A DNA stretch of 64,000 nt, from NCBI RefSeq assembly GCF_018343625.1, contig NZ_JAGYPG010000002.1, forward strand, positions 663,280 to 727,279, in the 5' to 3' direction. Numbering within the stretch: the first letter of the stretch is position 1; each line of letters begins with the position of its first letter. Below are positions 36,165 to 43,805 of the stretch, piece after piece. The translations under genes and the position numbers were made by a program. The notes under the pieces were generated by a model. The model worked only from the letters and a program-made list of their open reading frames with translations. It was not told the DNA's origin and did not search any database. Source of the stretch: Lederbergia citri. Lineage in GTDB: Bacteria; Bacillota; Bacilli; Bacillales; Bacillaceae_C.

Positions 36165-36977
36165 TTAGGCAGCTAATTGGGCGTGAACTCGGTATTGTAC
36201 CGGGCTCATGCCCTTTAATTTTGTCTTAATCCGTTTGTGGTTATAGTATTCTATATATTTTTCCAATTCCTGTTTAAAGTGCTCGACACTTTCAAATTCC
36301 TTGAGGTAGAGAAATTCGGATTTCATAATCCCAAAGAAATTTTCGATCACAGCGTTATCGTAACAGTTTCCCTTGCGGGACATGCTTTGCGTGATGCCGC
36401 GTTGACTAAGCGAAAGCTGATATTTCTTCATCTGGTAGTGCCACCCCTGGTCTGAATGAATTAGAATGTTTCCCTTCCCTGTCAACATCCCAAAAGCCTG
36501 ATCCAACATGGTGGAAACAAGTGAATATGTTGGTCTAGACCCGATTGTGTAGGTGATGATTTCGCCGTTATATAAATCTAAAATTGGGGTCAGATATAAC
36601 TTCTCTCCAAATAGCTTGAATTCAGTAATATCGGTAACCCATTTCTCATTCGGTTTATCAGCCTTGAAATTGCGGTCTAAAATGTTTGGGGCAATCTTAC
36701 CGACATTCCCCTTGTATGAACGGTATTTCTTCATACGTACCAGGCATTTAAGGCCTATTTCCTTCATGATACGCTGCACCTTTTTGTGGTTAACTTTGTG
36801 TCCACGATTTCTCAGTTCATCCCGGATACGACGGTAGCCAAAACGGCCCTCATGTTCATCATAAATGGATTGGATCAATTCCTTCAGCTCACCATCTGAA
36901 TCAGGCCTGTCCATATTTTTCACCCAATAATAATACGTGCTTCGGGGGATTCCTGCGAACTTCAGAAGTGCTTTCAC
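36165..36977 (-). CDS. IS3-family transposase OrfB (DDE integrase)
   Basis: 270 residues or more. The rve integrase core is visible: WVTDITEF (D), LIHSDQGWHYQ (D) and the Glu in VIENFFGIMKSE. N-terminal HTH_21 region YDEHEGRFGYRRIRDELR. The OrfB frame is open upstream of its first ATG into the end of OrfA (QVVYELRHEFPVK), so the active transposase is probably an OrfAB fusion made by -1 frameshifting in an A-rich stretch. Confidence 0.93.
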   Translation of the reverse strand: MKALLKFAGIPRSTYYYWVKNMDRPDSDGELKELIQSIYDEHEGRFGYRRIRDELRNRGHKVNHKKVQRIMKEIGLKCLVRMKKYRSYKGNVGKIAPNILDRNFKADKPNEKWVTDITEFKLFGEKLYLTPILDLYNGEIITYTIGSRPTYSLVSTMLDQAFGMLTGKGNILIHSDQGWHYQMKKYQLSLSQRGITQSMSRKGNCYDNAVIENFFGIMKSEFLYLKEFESVEHFKQELEKYIEYYNHKRIKTKLKGMSPVQYRVHAQLAA

Positions 36978-37003
36978 CGGAAATTCATGCCTTAATTCAT
37001 AGA

Positions 37004-37516
37004 CTACTTGCGTTTTGTCTTGTTTGGTGATTTTTCCTTGTTTTGAACTAAGGCATTCAACTTTTTTAAATATGCGTTTTCCATGCGTAAACGTTCCAAT
37101 TCTGCCTGGAGTGATTCTATAGATCCTTCAGCAGGTGTTGATTTCTTTTGGTCTTTTTCCATAATAGGTGGACGCCCCTTTAGCTTTGGTCTGAGGGCAT
37201 CCAATCCTCCTGATTCAAAATCAGCCTTCCATTTAAAGAGAGTTGAAGGGGCAGGGATGTTAAATATCCCTGCAGTTTCCCTAACGGATGTCCCATGGTC
37301 GTTCATATAGTTCAGTACATCCAGTTTATACTCTGGGGTGTAGGTTGTATAGGGCTTTTCGAAAGCAGCTTCACCAGCAAACTCATATTGTTTAATCCAA
37401 TTGTGGAGGACACCAGAATTAACACCAATGGATTTCGCCACTGATTTGTATCCTTCATTACCACTTAGATATCTCTTAACTGCTTGTAGTTTTTCTTCAG
37501 AAGTAAATTTGGCCAT
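37004..37516 (-). CDS. IS3-family transposase OrfA (double HTH)
   Basis: 170 residues with two helix-turn-helix domains (TSEEKLQAVKRYLSGNEGYK to NSGVLHNWIKQY, and YTPEYKLDVLNYMNDHGTSV to APSTLFKWKADF) and a C-terminal leucine-zipper-like helix (LQAELERLRMENAYLKKL). This is the InsJ/IS150 OrfA type, which binds the IS ends. ATG 37516 preferred; six more codons upstream are open. Confidence 0.92.
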   Translation of the reverse strand: MAKFTSEEKLQAVKRYLSGNEGYKSVAKSIGVNSGVLHNWIKQYEFAGEAAFEKPYTTYTPEYKLDVLNYMNDHGTSVRETAGIFNIPAPSTLFKWKADFESGGLDALRPKLKGRPPIMEKDQKKSTPAEGSIESLQAELERLRMENAYLKKLNALVQNKEKSPNKTKRK

Positions 37517-37586
37517 AAAAAACTGCACCTCCAATTGTTATATGTGTCTAACAATTGGGGTGCAGTTCAAAAGAGATGCTTTCAAA

Positions 37587-37871
37587 TTAATGTATTATAT
37601 CGTTACTATATGCAAATCGGTCTAATTCTTCTATCGCAAGCATTTGAGCTTCTTCTTTCGTCTTAGCAGAACCCTTCGCTAGTATATTTCTGTATGGTGG
37701 TTTCCCTTCATCGTATAGATTCAGGTAAACATCGAATCTATCAACATACTCTAATATCATGTAATCCACCAAATCGCCATGTTGATTCTGCATGAAGCCA
37801 TTGTCAAAACCAATTGAATCCGTTCCAAAAGACTTGTCATCTTCAAACAACTTTTTCAATTTAGATTTCAA
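37587..37871 (-). CDS. Hypothetical protein
   Basis: 94 residues, acidic. The C-terminal half (DRFDVYLNLYDEGKPPYRNI, then AKTKEEAQMLAIEELDRFA) has the look of a small domain with a helix at the end. TTG start behind GGAGGGGGG. Lies 17 bases beyond the IS. No family recognised. Confidence 0.62.
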   Translation of the reverse strand: MKSKLKKLFEDDKSFGTDSIGFDNGFMQNQHGDLVDYMILEYVDRFDVYLNLYDEGKPPYRNILAKGSAKTKEEAQMLAIEELDRFAYSNDIIH

Positions 37872-38028
37872 CGTTCCCCCCTCCTTTAGTCCTATCCTTC
37901 GACATAAGTTGGGGAAATCCTCTATTTCACTAACTGCGCTTTATGATCCGATAATACATCAGAATACTATAGAAAAAGCCATCATTTATATTCTAGCTTT
38001 ATCTCACTAATATTTAGAAATCATTTAA

Positions 38029-38259
38029 CTACAGCTTTTTATACTTTTGTTGGTGGGAAGATGATTTATCCAATATCTCAATCCTTAACTCTCCATTAGA
38101 TTGAATCTCATTTAAAAATAAAACACCCAGTCTCAATCTATCATTTCTCTCAAATCTATTCCATTCATACCCTTTGAATAAATCCCTTACAAGGAACACT
38201 TCTCCACTATTGAGATTATCCAATTCTTCAATCGCTCTTACTAATAGATCATTCACCAT
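38029..38259 (-). CDS. DUF1413 domain-containing small protein
   Basis: 76 residues: AIEELDNLNSGEVFLVRDLF and NDRLRLGVLFLNEI fit DUF1413, in which a short 'L..LFKG..W' region is followed by a helix. Function unknown; such proteins often accompany mobile or plasmid genes. Strong ribosome binding site (AAGGAGG) and its own promoter with palindromes at 38297-38339. Confidence 0.7.
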   Translation of the reverse strand: MVNDLLVRAIEELDNLNSGEVFLVRDLFKGYEWNRFERNDRLRLGVLFLNEIQSNGELRIEILDKSSSHQQKYKKL

Positions 38260-38296
38260 TAATTATTCCTCCTTATTAAATATCCATATTGACAAT

Positions 38297-38339
38297 GTTG
38301 TTAACAACAATATAAACACTACTGTTGATATTGTCAATA
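38297..38339 (-). promoter_or_regulatory. Promoter with operator-like palindromes for the DUF1413 gene
   Basis: Minus strand: TTGACA (38337-38332), 17-bp spacer, TATATT (38314-38309). Near the expected start site lies the 12-bp perfect palindrome GTTGTTAACAAC (38297-38308). A longer inverted repeat, TATTGACAAT (38287-38296) and ATTGTCAATA (38330-38339), brackets the promoter. Confidence 0.65.
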
Positions 38340-38631
38340 CTTTTAGTAGGAATAATTAATTTACTTGTAGTACCTAGTGAATGACACCCTCCCTTTTCTC
38401 TACATTAAGGCAAAAAAAAAGCCTACATTGTATATAATTATGATCTGGATGCGACACAAAAAAGTCAACAAATCACTGTTGATTTCAACTGTTCTTATTA
38501 AACTAAAGCCCCCTTTAGTTCAAAAGCCTACGTTAATATTTCTATTGAGACATCAAAAACACTTGTAACAGTAAACTAAAGATTATGGCAAAAATTTTAA
38601 TCCAAAGGTAATTTTTCTTTGATAAAACTGT

Positions 38632-38808
38632 CTAAGACCTTTCGATATATCCAACCACAACAAGCAAACCCCAAACACCTATAAATGGCTTGAAATAATT
38701 TAATTTCTCACTACTCCAATTTGTATCAATAAAACTATAAAAGAACAGAAGAAGAAAAGTATAAGTTCCAATTACGAATATAGTCTCTTTAATCTTTTCA
38801 AGTTTCAT
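38632..38808 (-). CDS. Hypothetical small membrane protein
   Basis: 58 residues from ATG 38808, with two membrane segments (FVIGTYTFLLLFFYSFI and FIGVWGLLVVVGYI). The frame is open to 38976, but the upstream part has no ribosome binding site and poor composition; AAAGTAGGT precedes 38808. Function unknown. Confidence 0.5.
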   Translation of the reverse strand: MKLEKIKETIFVIGTYTFLLLFFYSFIDTNWSSEKLNYFKPFIGVWGLLVVVGYIERS

Positions 38809-39030
38809 ATCATACCTACTTTTCTTGTTTTTATCAAAATTATAACTATAAAATCCACTCTTATTAAACTGCACCATTAATTCAATAAAGAATTTTACAC
38901 TTTCTCTTCTTAAACCTGTTTGGGAAGAACATCGGGATTTCCCTGTTAAGTCTTCCAATAAAAACCTTATGTTCAAGGGTGCGAATGGTTATAAAAAGAC
39001 TTCCCCAATAGGAGGAAGCCACGATTAATA

Positions 39031-40446
39031 TTATATTTTTGAAAGTTCAGGTCTTAAGCTTTGTTTTTTAGATACAAGCCAATTTCTTGTTTCAAAAATA
39101 TAATTTTCATTTAAAGTAATATTTTCTATTATTTCAAGTTTAGGTTCATCCGACATGATTTCTTTAACAAAATAAACAACGTAGGATTTCCCTTGATTTT
39201 TCATACGTTCACCAGTTAAACGTTCATGTTCAGATAGGTGGAACACATCTTCTTTTCCTATTGTTGATTTAACTTCAATATGTAACGGTTTACCGTCTTC
39301 AGTATATGAAAGAATATCATACCCATTTGCGGGGTCTTGTGCTTTTCTTTCGTCAATCATATGCAAATACTTTGTATTTTTAAGCCTTTCACATTCCTTT
39401 TGATAAACGTATGCTTCACCTAAGCTACCGATTTCCATTTGAAATTCATGTAACTGTAGATAATCGACCTTTTTACTCTTTAACTTTGATTTAAGGTCTT
39501 CAAACGTAAACAAAACAGATATATCCTTATCGGTCTTTAAATCAACATTAGTATTCTCAATTTCTTTTTCATTCACCTGTATTTTTAGTTTTTTTTTAAT
39601 AGATTCTGAACAACTGATACATACAATACGGTTATTAATTGATGTCCAATTGTGTGCTTCGTTTGAGTAGCTTTCAAAACAATTAGGACACATTACAGTA
39701 GTCGTTCTTCTAGTATTTTTTATCATGTTCGGAACAATCCTTTTTGTTAAGCCGGCATCTATTCCGATGTTTGCAATTAGGGATTCTAACGATGCAAAAC
39801 CATTATAGTTGCTATCACGATTACTTAATTCAAGAAACATACGGTGAAACTTTACTGGAATATTGAAAACACCTGCGGTAGTTTTTATTTGTCCGTTAAA
39901 GTAACTATCACTTGTTATCTCTTTCCTAACTTCTTCAATGGGTAAACCCAATTCAAATAAAGCATACCAACAAAATTGCATTTTTAATGTTTCAAGTTTA
40001 GTAGATTCTGCTTCTACCACATTTTGAATTAACATTAGTTCCTCGACTGTTAAAGAACCTGTTTTTTCGGACTTCTTCTTCGATTTCTTTTCCTTGGGGC
40101 TGAACTCTTTTATTAATTCATCTTTTATCCACTTTGTTTCAAAACCACCAGGATTATTAAGGTAATCGAACGCATATAAAAACTGAAAAAAACGACTACG
40201 TAAACGTATTTGGGTTGTTATTTCAGAATCGTCTTCAGGAATAATGGATTTGTAATCATTAAACGTTAAGTCAGCTACTTCATGTTTCTCTAATTCTTCA
40301 TAAAGAAGTTTATAAACGCTGCTTCTTACTGTACTTATGGAACTCTTGGAGTAGGTAGCAAGAAACTTTTTTATAATTTCAATACTATTCTTCGTTAAAA
40401 TTTCCTCAATTTCTTCATTTTTTAGCATTTCTTTCTTTTTAGCCAA
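39031..40446 (-). CDS. DUF3883 nuclease-like fusion with recombinase-like N terminus and zinc ribbon
   Basis: 471 residues. 20-115: helical, resembling a tyrosine-recombinase core-binding domain. 130-248: a helical domain with the general outline of a recombinase catalytic fold (FHRMFLELSNR, LTKRIVPNMIKNTRR) but no recognisable catalytic set. Zinc ribbon C253-C256/C276-C279. 335-450: DUF3883, a PD-(D/E)XK-like domain with GYDILS (D377) and HIEVKST (E391, K393), known from restriction and anti-phage genes. TTG start with GGAGGGG. Promoter-like DNA precedes it. A DNA-targeting defence role is likely but inferred. Confidence 0.75.
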   Translation of the reverse strand: MAKKKEMLKNEEIEEILTKNSIEIIKKFLATYSKSSISTVRSSVYKLLYEELEKHEVADLTFNDYKSIIPEDDSEITTQIRLRSRFFQFLYAFDYLNNPGGFETKWIKDELIKEFSPKEKKSKKKSEKTGSLTVEELMLIQNVVEAESTKLETLKMQFCWYALFELGLPIEEVRKEITSDSYFNGQIKTTAGVFNIPVKFHRMFLELSNRDSNYNGFASLESLIANIGIDAGLTKRIVPNMIKNTRRTTTVMCPNCFESYSNEAHNWTSINNRIVCISCSESIKKKLKIQVNEKEIENTNVDLKTDKDISVLFTFEDLKSKLKSKKVDYLQLHEFQMEIGSLGEAYVYQKECERLKNTKYLHMIDERKAQDPANGYDILSYTEDGKPLHIEVKSTIGKEDVFHLSEHERLTGERMKNQGKSYVVYFVKEIMSDEPKLEIIENITLNENYIFETRNWLVSKKQSLRPELSKI

Positions 40447-40755
40447 TAAAGCCCCTCCTTCTTCATTACTTTTGACCTACCGTTTTATAATTTTACCATA
40501 TTTTCACTTTTCAGTTCTGTTGTAATTTGAAATATTTTCTATATTTAATATAGAATCTTTATGAGTAGAGTTTCTATTTTTTAGTATTATTATATCTTGA
40601 AATATATTTAATGTTTGGAGGGTTCTTTTTGTCACAGTTACATTTCAACCTAATCAAGCGTTCGAACGTCTTATGAATATTGTATCGACTTCGTCGATTC
40701 GACTGCTATAACATTTTTAAACATAAAAAAGGAAATAACCCGTTAAGGCTATCCC
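40447..40755. other. Intergenic stretch with a short ORF behind a strong RBS
   Basis: At 40629-40676 (+) a 15-codon ORF (MSQLHFNLIKRSNVL) follows GGAGGG with 6-base spacing and contains the palindrome CGTTCGAACG. It could be a leader peptide or the first codons of a deleted gene. The rest is AT-rich. Confidence 0.35.
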
Positions 40756-41001
40756 CTAAAAATCATCCAGTGTTAAATTGTTTTTTTCTGTTACTGTTAA
40801 ACCTAATCCAGTGCAATCTATTACCCTTGTATGTGGCTGTAGCAAGTTGTTAATCCACACTTTAGTAAATACGGTTACCTGTTTATTTTTCTTTAGCCAT
40901 GCCCTTGAGACTTCATTATCTTTAAGGTGTACCGTTCCAGTGGCATCAGTAACAAATGATAACCTAGTTTTTTCTAACCCCTTAAATGAGTTAATAAACA
41001 C
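40756..41001 (-). CDS. Hypothetical protein downstream of nuclease lipoprotein
   Basis: 81 residues, no signal peptide; beta-rich (DATGTVHLKDNEVSRAWLKK). GTG start with GGGGAGGAAG. Follows the lipoprotein gene by 39 bases and is probably co-transcribed, so a link (for example immunity) is conceivable. No family recognised. Confidence 0.55.
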   Translation of the reverse strand: MFINSFKGLEKTRLSFVTDATGTVHLKDNEVSRAWLKKNKQVTVFTKVWINNLLQPHTRVIDCTGLGLTVTEKNNLTLDDF

Positions 41002-41040
41002 TATTCTTCTTCCTCCCCTGTTTCCTGTACAGATGGGGGC

Positions 41041-42018
41041 TTACTCACCTACCATACCGTCACCATCACGATCATCCATATATAGGTACAACCAGTGATC
41101 ACGTGTAATCGGCATTTTATAACCTGCCTCTTTCGCTTCTTTAATCGTCACTTTCCCATTACCGTTTGTATCAACACTAGAAATATCACCGCTTTTGTTT
41201 GAGCTTGTGTTTGAATTTGTCGAATCGGAAGACTCGCTACCAGTTAAACCGAGTGATTTGTTTACTTCATCAGGGTTCACGTTGTCAAATGTATCAACGA
41301 TCACGTTACCCCTTAAAGTATAGGTATACTTGTAACTGGAAGGAATCTGCGTTTTCTTATTCGGATATGTGATAATTGCTTCAAAATTAGTAGCTCCACC
41401 AGCTTTGCTAATTGCCTTTTCCATATAGGCTTGATCACCGTGTCGGTTGAGTGTACTATCTTGCGGGGTAATATTATAAGCATTCGATACCCCTCCGAGA
41501 GAATCAGCAATGACATGGCCTTCATCTAAAAATTCACTTTCGACACCAGGAACCTTTGCTTCATCAGAATAGTATCTGCCAGACGATAATACAGGTTCGT
41601 TATTGTCATCTTGTAGAATGATTTCGTCAGCAATGACACGTACCAGTTGCCCGTATTCATTCGTAAATGCCCAATATTCACGGTCCCCAAAACCAATGTC
41701 AACGACGACGTTAGGTTCACGATAACCAGACAAATCACCACCATCAACTTCAATAAGTTTGTATCCTGAGAACAGTTCATCATTTGGTTGGGTTGGTGTT
41801 TCTTCCGCAATCGGAACACTCGGCGTTTCCTCTTCTACTGGTTCATCAAAAATCGTAGTGACAGTTTCTTCTTTTTCATTATTTGTATTTGTTTCAACTG
41901 TGGTTACTTCTTGTGGAGCTGTTTCTACATCTGTATTGGATGCATCTTCTACGTTGGTACAACCAACCATAAAGATGAGCGTTAAAAGTAAGATTAAATA
42001 GCTCATTCTCTTTTTCAT
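41041..42018 (-). CDS. Lipoprotein DNA/RNA non-specific endonuclease with Ca-binding C terminus
   Basis: 325 residues. Type II signal with lipobox MVGC, then a Thr/Glu-rich linker (25-85). The nuclease domain (about 90-240) has DEGHVIADSLGGVSNAYNIT and NRHGDQAYMEKAI, matching the Endonuclea_NS_2 group; the His of GHV is the catalytic candidate. Then a Ser/Asn-rich linker and two EF-like loops, DTNGNGKVT and DDRDGDGMVGE, the second resembling an Excalibur motif. Likely a surface-attached nuclease for scavenging or defence. GGAGAG before ATG. Confidence 0.85.
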   Translation of the reverse strand: MKKRMSYLILLLTLIFMVGCTNVEDASNTDVETAPQEVTTVETNTNNEKEETVTTIFDEPVEEETPSVPIAEETPTQPNDELFSGYKLIEVDGGDLSGYREPNVVVDIGFGDREYWAFTNEYGQLVRVIADEIILQDDNNEPVLSSGRYYSDEAKVPGVESEFLDEGHVIADSLGGVSNAYNITPQDSTLNRHGDQAYMEKAISKAGGATNFEAIITYPNKKTQIPSSYKYTYTLRGNVIVDTFDNVNPDEVNKSLGLTGSESSDSTNSNTSSNKSGDISSVDTNGNGKVTIKEAKEAGYKMPITRDHWLYLYMDDRDGDGMVGE

Positions 42019-42167
42019 TTTAGGACTCTCCTATAATAGTTTAATGCTGTTCATTCTAAAAATCTCGGAGTGTTAACATAGACTAACACCCTCATTATTT
42101 TTGTAGGATTTCATCAACAGCATTTTCGTTTTTTCAAATATAAAATTTAGCTAGTGATTGCTTATGG

Positions 42168-42312
42168 TGGATGTGACAAAGTCTGTTTGATTATTATGGA
42201 GAAGCACCCGTTAGTTGAAGATGAATTACCTTAAAATAACTGAATAAAATAAAATTTAATAATCCTATTATAACACCCTTCTATCATAAATTATCAGTTA
42301 TTAAAGTAAACT
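42168..42312 (+). repeat. 145-bp repeat, copy 2
   Basis: Perfect copy of 9530-9674 in the same orientation, followed by the repeat head CTGCCCCGTTAG and a terminator. Confidence 0.9.
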
Positions 42313-42331
42313 GCCCCGTTAGTCGAATAAA

Positions 42332-42353
42332 AAAGGCTGCCGCAGCAGCCTTT
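42332..42353 (-). terminator. Terminator
   Basis: AAAGGCTGC pairs with GCAGCCTTT around CGCA; T-run on the minus strand. It is preceded by CTGCCCCGTTAGTCGAATAA, so it is another member of the terminator-type repeats with a different stem. Confidence 0.75.
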
Positions 42354-42495
42354 CCTCCTCAAATCAAGCACGTGTTAGTTTTACACTAATTCTGAATAAA
42401 CTGTAGAAAGAGCTTATCTTTTTGATTTAAGCACTGGTTAAAGGACTTATCCTTTCTAACATTAATACTAACAAGTCAAAATATGGGATAAAAAA

Positions 42496-42720
42496 TTATT
42501 TATCCTCGTTTTTATCAGCTAAATCCTGTTTATACTCGCCTTCAACTACATTAGCAAAGCCCTTAAAATCCATGCCTAAATCATGTGCCCTACCATAAAA
42601 AGTATCTAGTTTTTTTCCGTCAATATAAAATTGTGCTGTTGAAATTTTAACTTTTTCACCCTCTAATGCTATTACACGGGTCATTCCATCAAAGTCCTCA
42701 TCCCAATCACCTTTGTACAT
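42496..42720 (-). pseudogene. Fragment resembling signal peptidase I
   Basis: 75 codons. TRVIALEGEKVKISTAQFYI followed by DGKKLD resembles the region after the catalytic Lys of S26 signal peptidases (RVI..PGD.V....G..Y.NG), but the Ser/Lys catalytic parts and the membrane anchor are absent and there is no ribosome binding site. Possibly a decayed gene; alternatively an unrelated small protein. Confidence 0.4.
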
Positions 42721-42810
42721 AATAATAATCAATCTAAACCTAGTATTGGATTTTATTTTAGATTATTGTTCATACTGATGATAAAATACCTGTTACAAAA
42801 AGGAGAACAT

Positions 42811-43008
42811 ATGCCAAAACAAAAAAATAATCGCCATAATCCAGTCCCACATAAAAATCAAGTTAATCAATTAAATAAAGAAGATGATACATACGGTATA
42901 CTTAAACAAGCAATGGAAGTGGATTCAGATGTTAATGAAGACCCAAATCGGGAAAGATTATTGGATGAATCTGTCGATGCTTTTTTAGAGTCGAAAGGTG
43001 ATCAGTAA
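42811..43008 (+). CDS. Hypothetical small hydrophilic protein
   Basis: 65 residues, polar and acidic at the end (MPKQKNNRHNPVPHKNQVNQ, DESVDAFLESKGDQ). AAAAAGGAGA directly before ATG 42811; the frame opens 45 bases earlier without a signal. No family recognised. Confidence 0.6.
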   Translation: MPKQKNNRHNPVPHKNQVNQLNKEDDTYGILKQAMEVDSDVNEDPNRERLLDESVDAFLESKGDQ

Positions 43009-43109
43009 TATAAAGAATGGGAAGAGTCTATACCATATAATCTACTCTGTGATTATATCAGCTATTCTTATATATTTTTATGCCTGTCGATATGATTATT
43101 AAGTCTCAT

Positions 43110-43745
43110 TCACCTTTTAATACGATTAATTTTTTCTTTACGCCAATTACCGATTTTATCCTGAACATGCAATCCATTATATAGCCGAATATTTAAACCT
43201 TCTGCAGCCTCCTTAGCACTTTTAGTGTAATTACTTGTTGTAATACACCAAGCATCTAAACACTTATGTACTCTTTTGCCCGAATTTAACCTCAGTATCG
43301 TATCATTTCCTACATTTTTAGTTTTCCAGTGTTTACACTGTACCGAAATTTTGTATTTTTCTATTGGATCAGTAAGGATTATATCTACTTTGTGATCCCC
43401 TGATCCTCCAATAATTACTGGTTCATACCCTTTATCTTCAAAATACATCGCTACTAATCTTTCAAAATCATAACCATTCAGATCACTGAAATTTGCTGTT
43501 AGTAGCTCTTCATCACTTAATATTTTCTTAGATAACCCTTTTTTTGAATGGTTGCTTTTCGTCAATTGGTTTTTGTTCATGACTTTTTTTGATTTTGTTT
43601 TCTTTTTTGGTAGAAAAAGCAACTCAGGGATTATAACACCTGTAAGAAGTATGATAAAAAACCAATACCACTTTGGATTATCCGCAATTAACCAGAACCA
43701 TGCCAATCCCCCGAATATTATTCCCATATTCAAAATTTGTTTCAC
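43110..43745 (-). CDS. Mrr-like restriction endonuclease domain membrane protein, copy 2
   Basis: 211 residues, about 93% identical to 18095-18727. Two N-terminal membrane segments, a Lys-rich linker, and the Mrr-type PD-(D/E)XK domain (GYDFERLVAMYFEDKGYE, GDHKVDIILTDP, VQCKHWKTK). Directly downstream (60 bases) of the zinc-ribbon/Vsr-like nuclease gene on the same strand; the pair is probably one functional unit, and copy 1 has lost its partner. The membrane anchor suggests action on incoming DNA at the envelope, which is inference. Confidence 0.86.
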   Translation of the reverse strand: MKQILNMGIIFGGLAWFWLIADNPKWYWFFIILLTGVIIPELLFLPKKKTKSKKVMNKNQLTKSNHSKKGLSKKILSDEELLTANFSDLNGYDFERLVAMYFEDKGYEPVIIGGSGDHKVDIILTDPIEKYKISVQCKHWKTKNVGNDTILRLNSGKRVHKCLDAWCITTSNYTKSAKEAAEGLNIRLYNGLHVQDKIGNWRKEKINRIKR

Positions 43746-43805
43746 CGATGAACCTCATTTCACTTTAAGATCTATTTATCCTTAATACATCTAACCCAAT
43801 ATCAC

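Larger units (their letters stand above)
36130..37569 (-). mobile_element. Complete IS3-family element (IS150-like group)
   Basis: 1,440 bp from TGAAGTGACCCC to GGGGTGCAGTTCA. Terminal inverted repeats of about 27 bp with mismatches (both contain TTAGACACA). It carries orfA and orfB in the usual overlapping arrangement. The flanks show AAA on both sides, consistent with a 3-bp target duplication. Probably intact. Confidence 0.9.

Noticed and set aside
38377..38568. 63-codon + strand frame
   Set aside because: Low-complexity Lys-rich reading of AT-rich DNA without a ribosome binding site.
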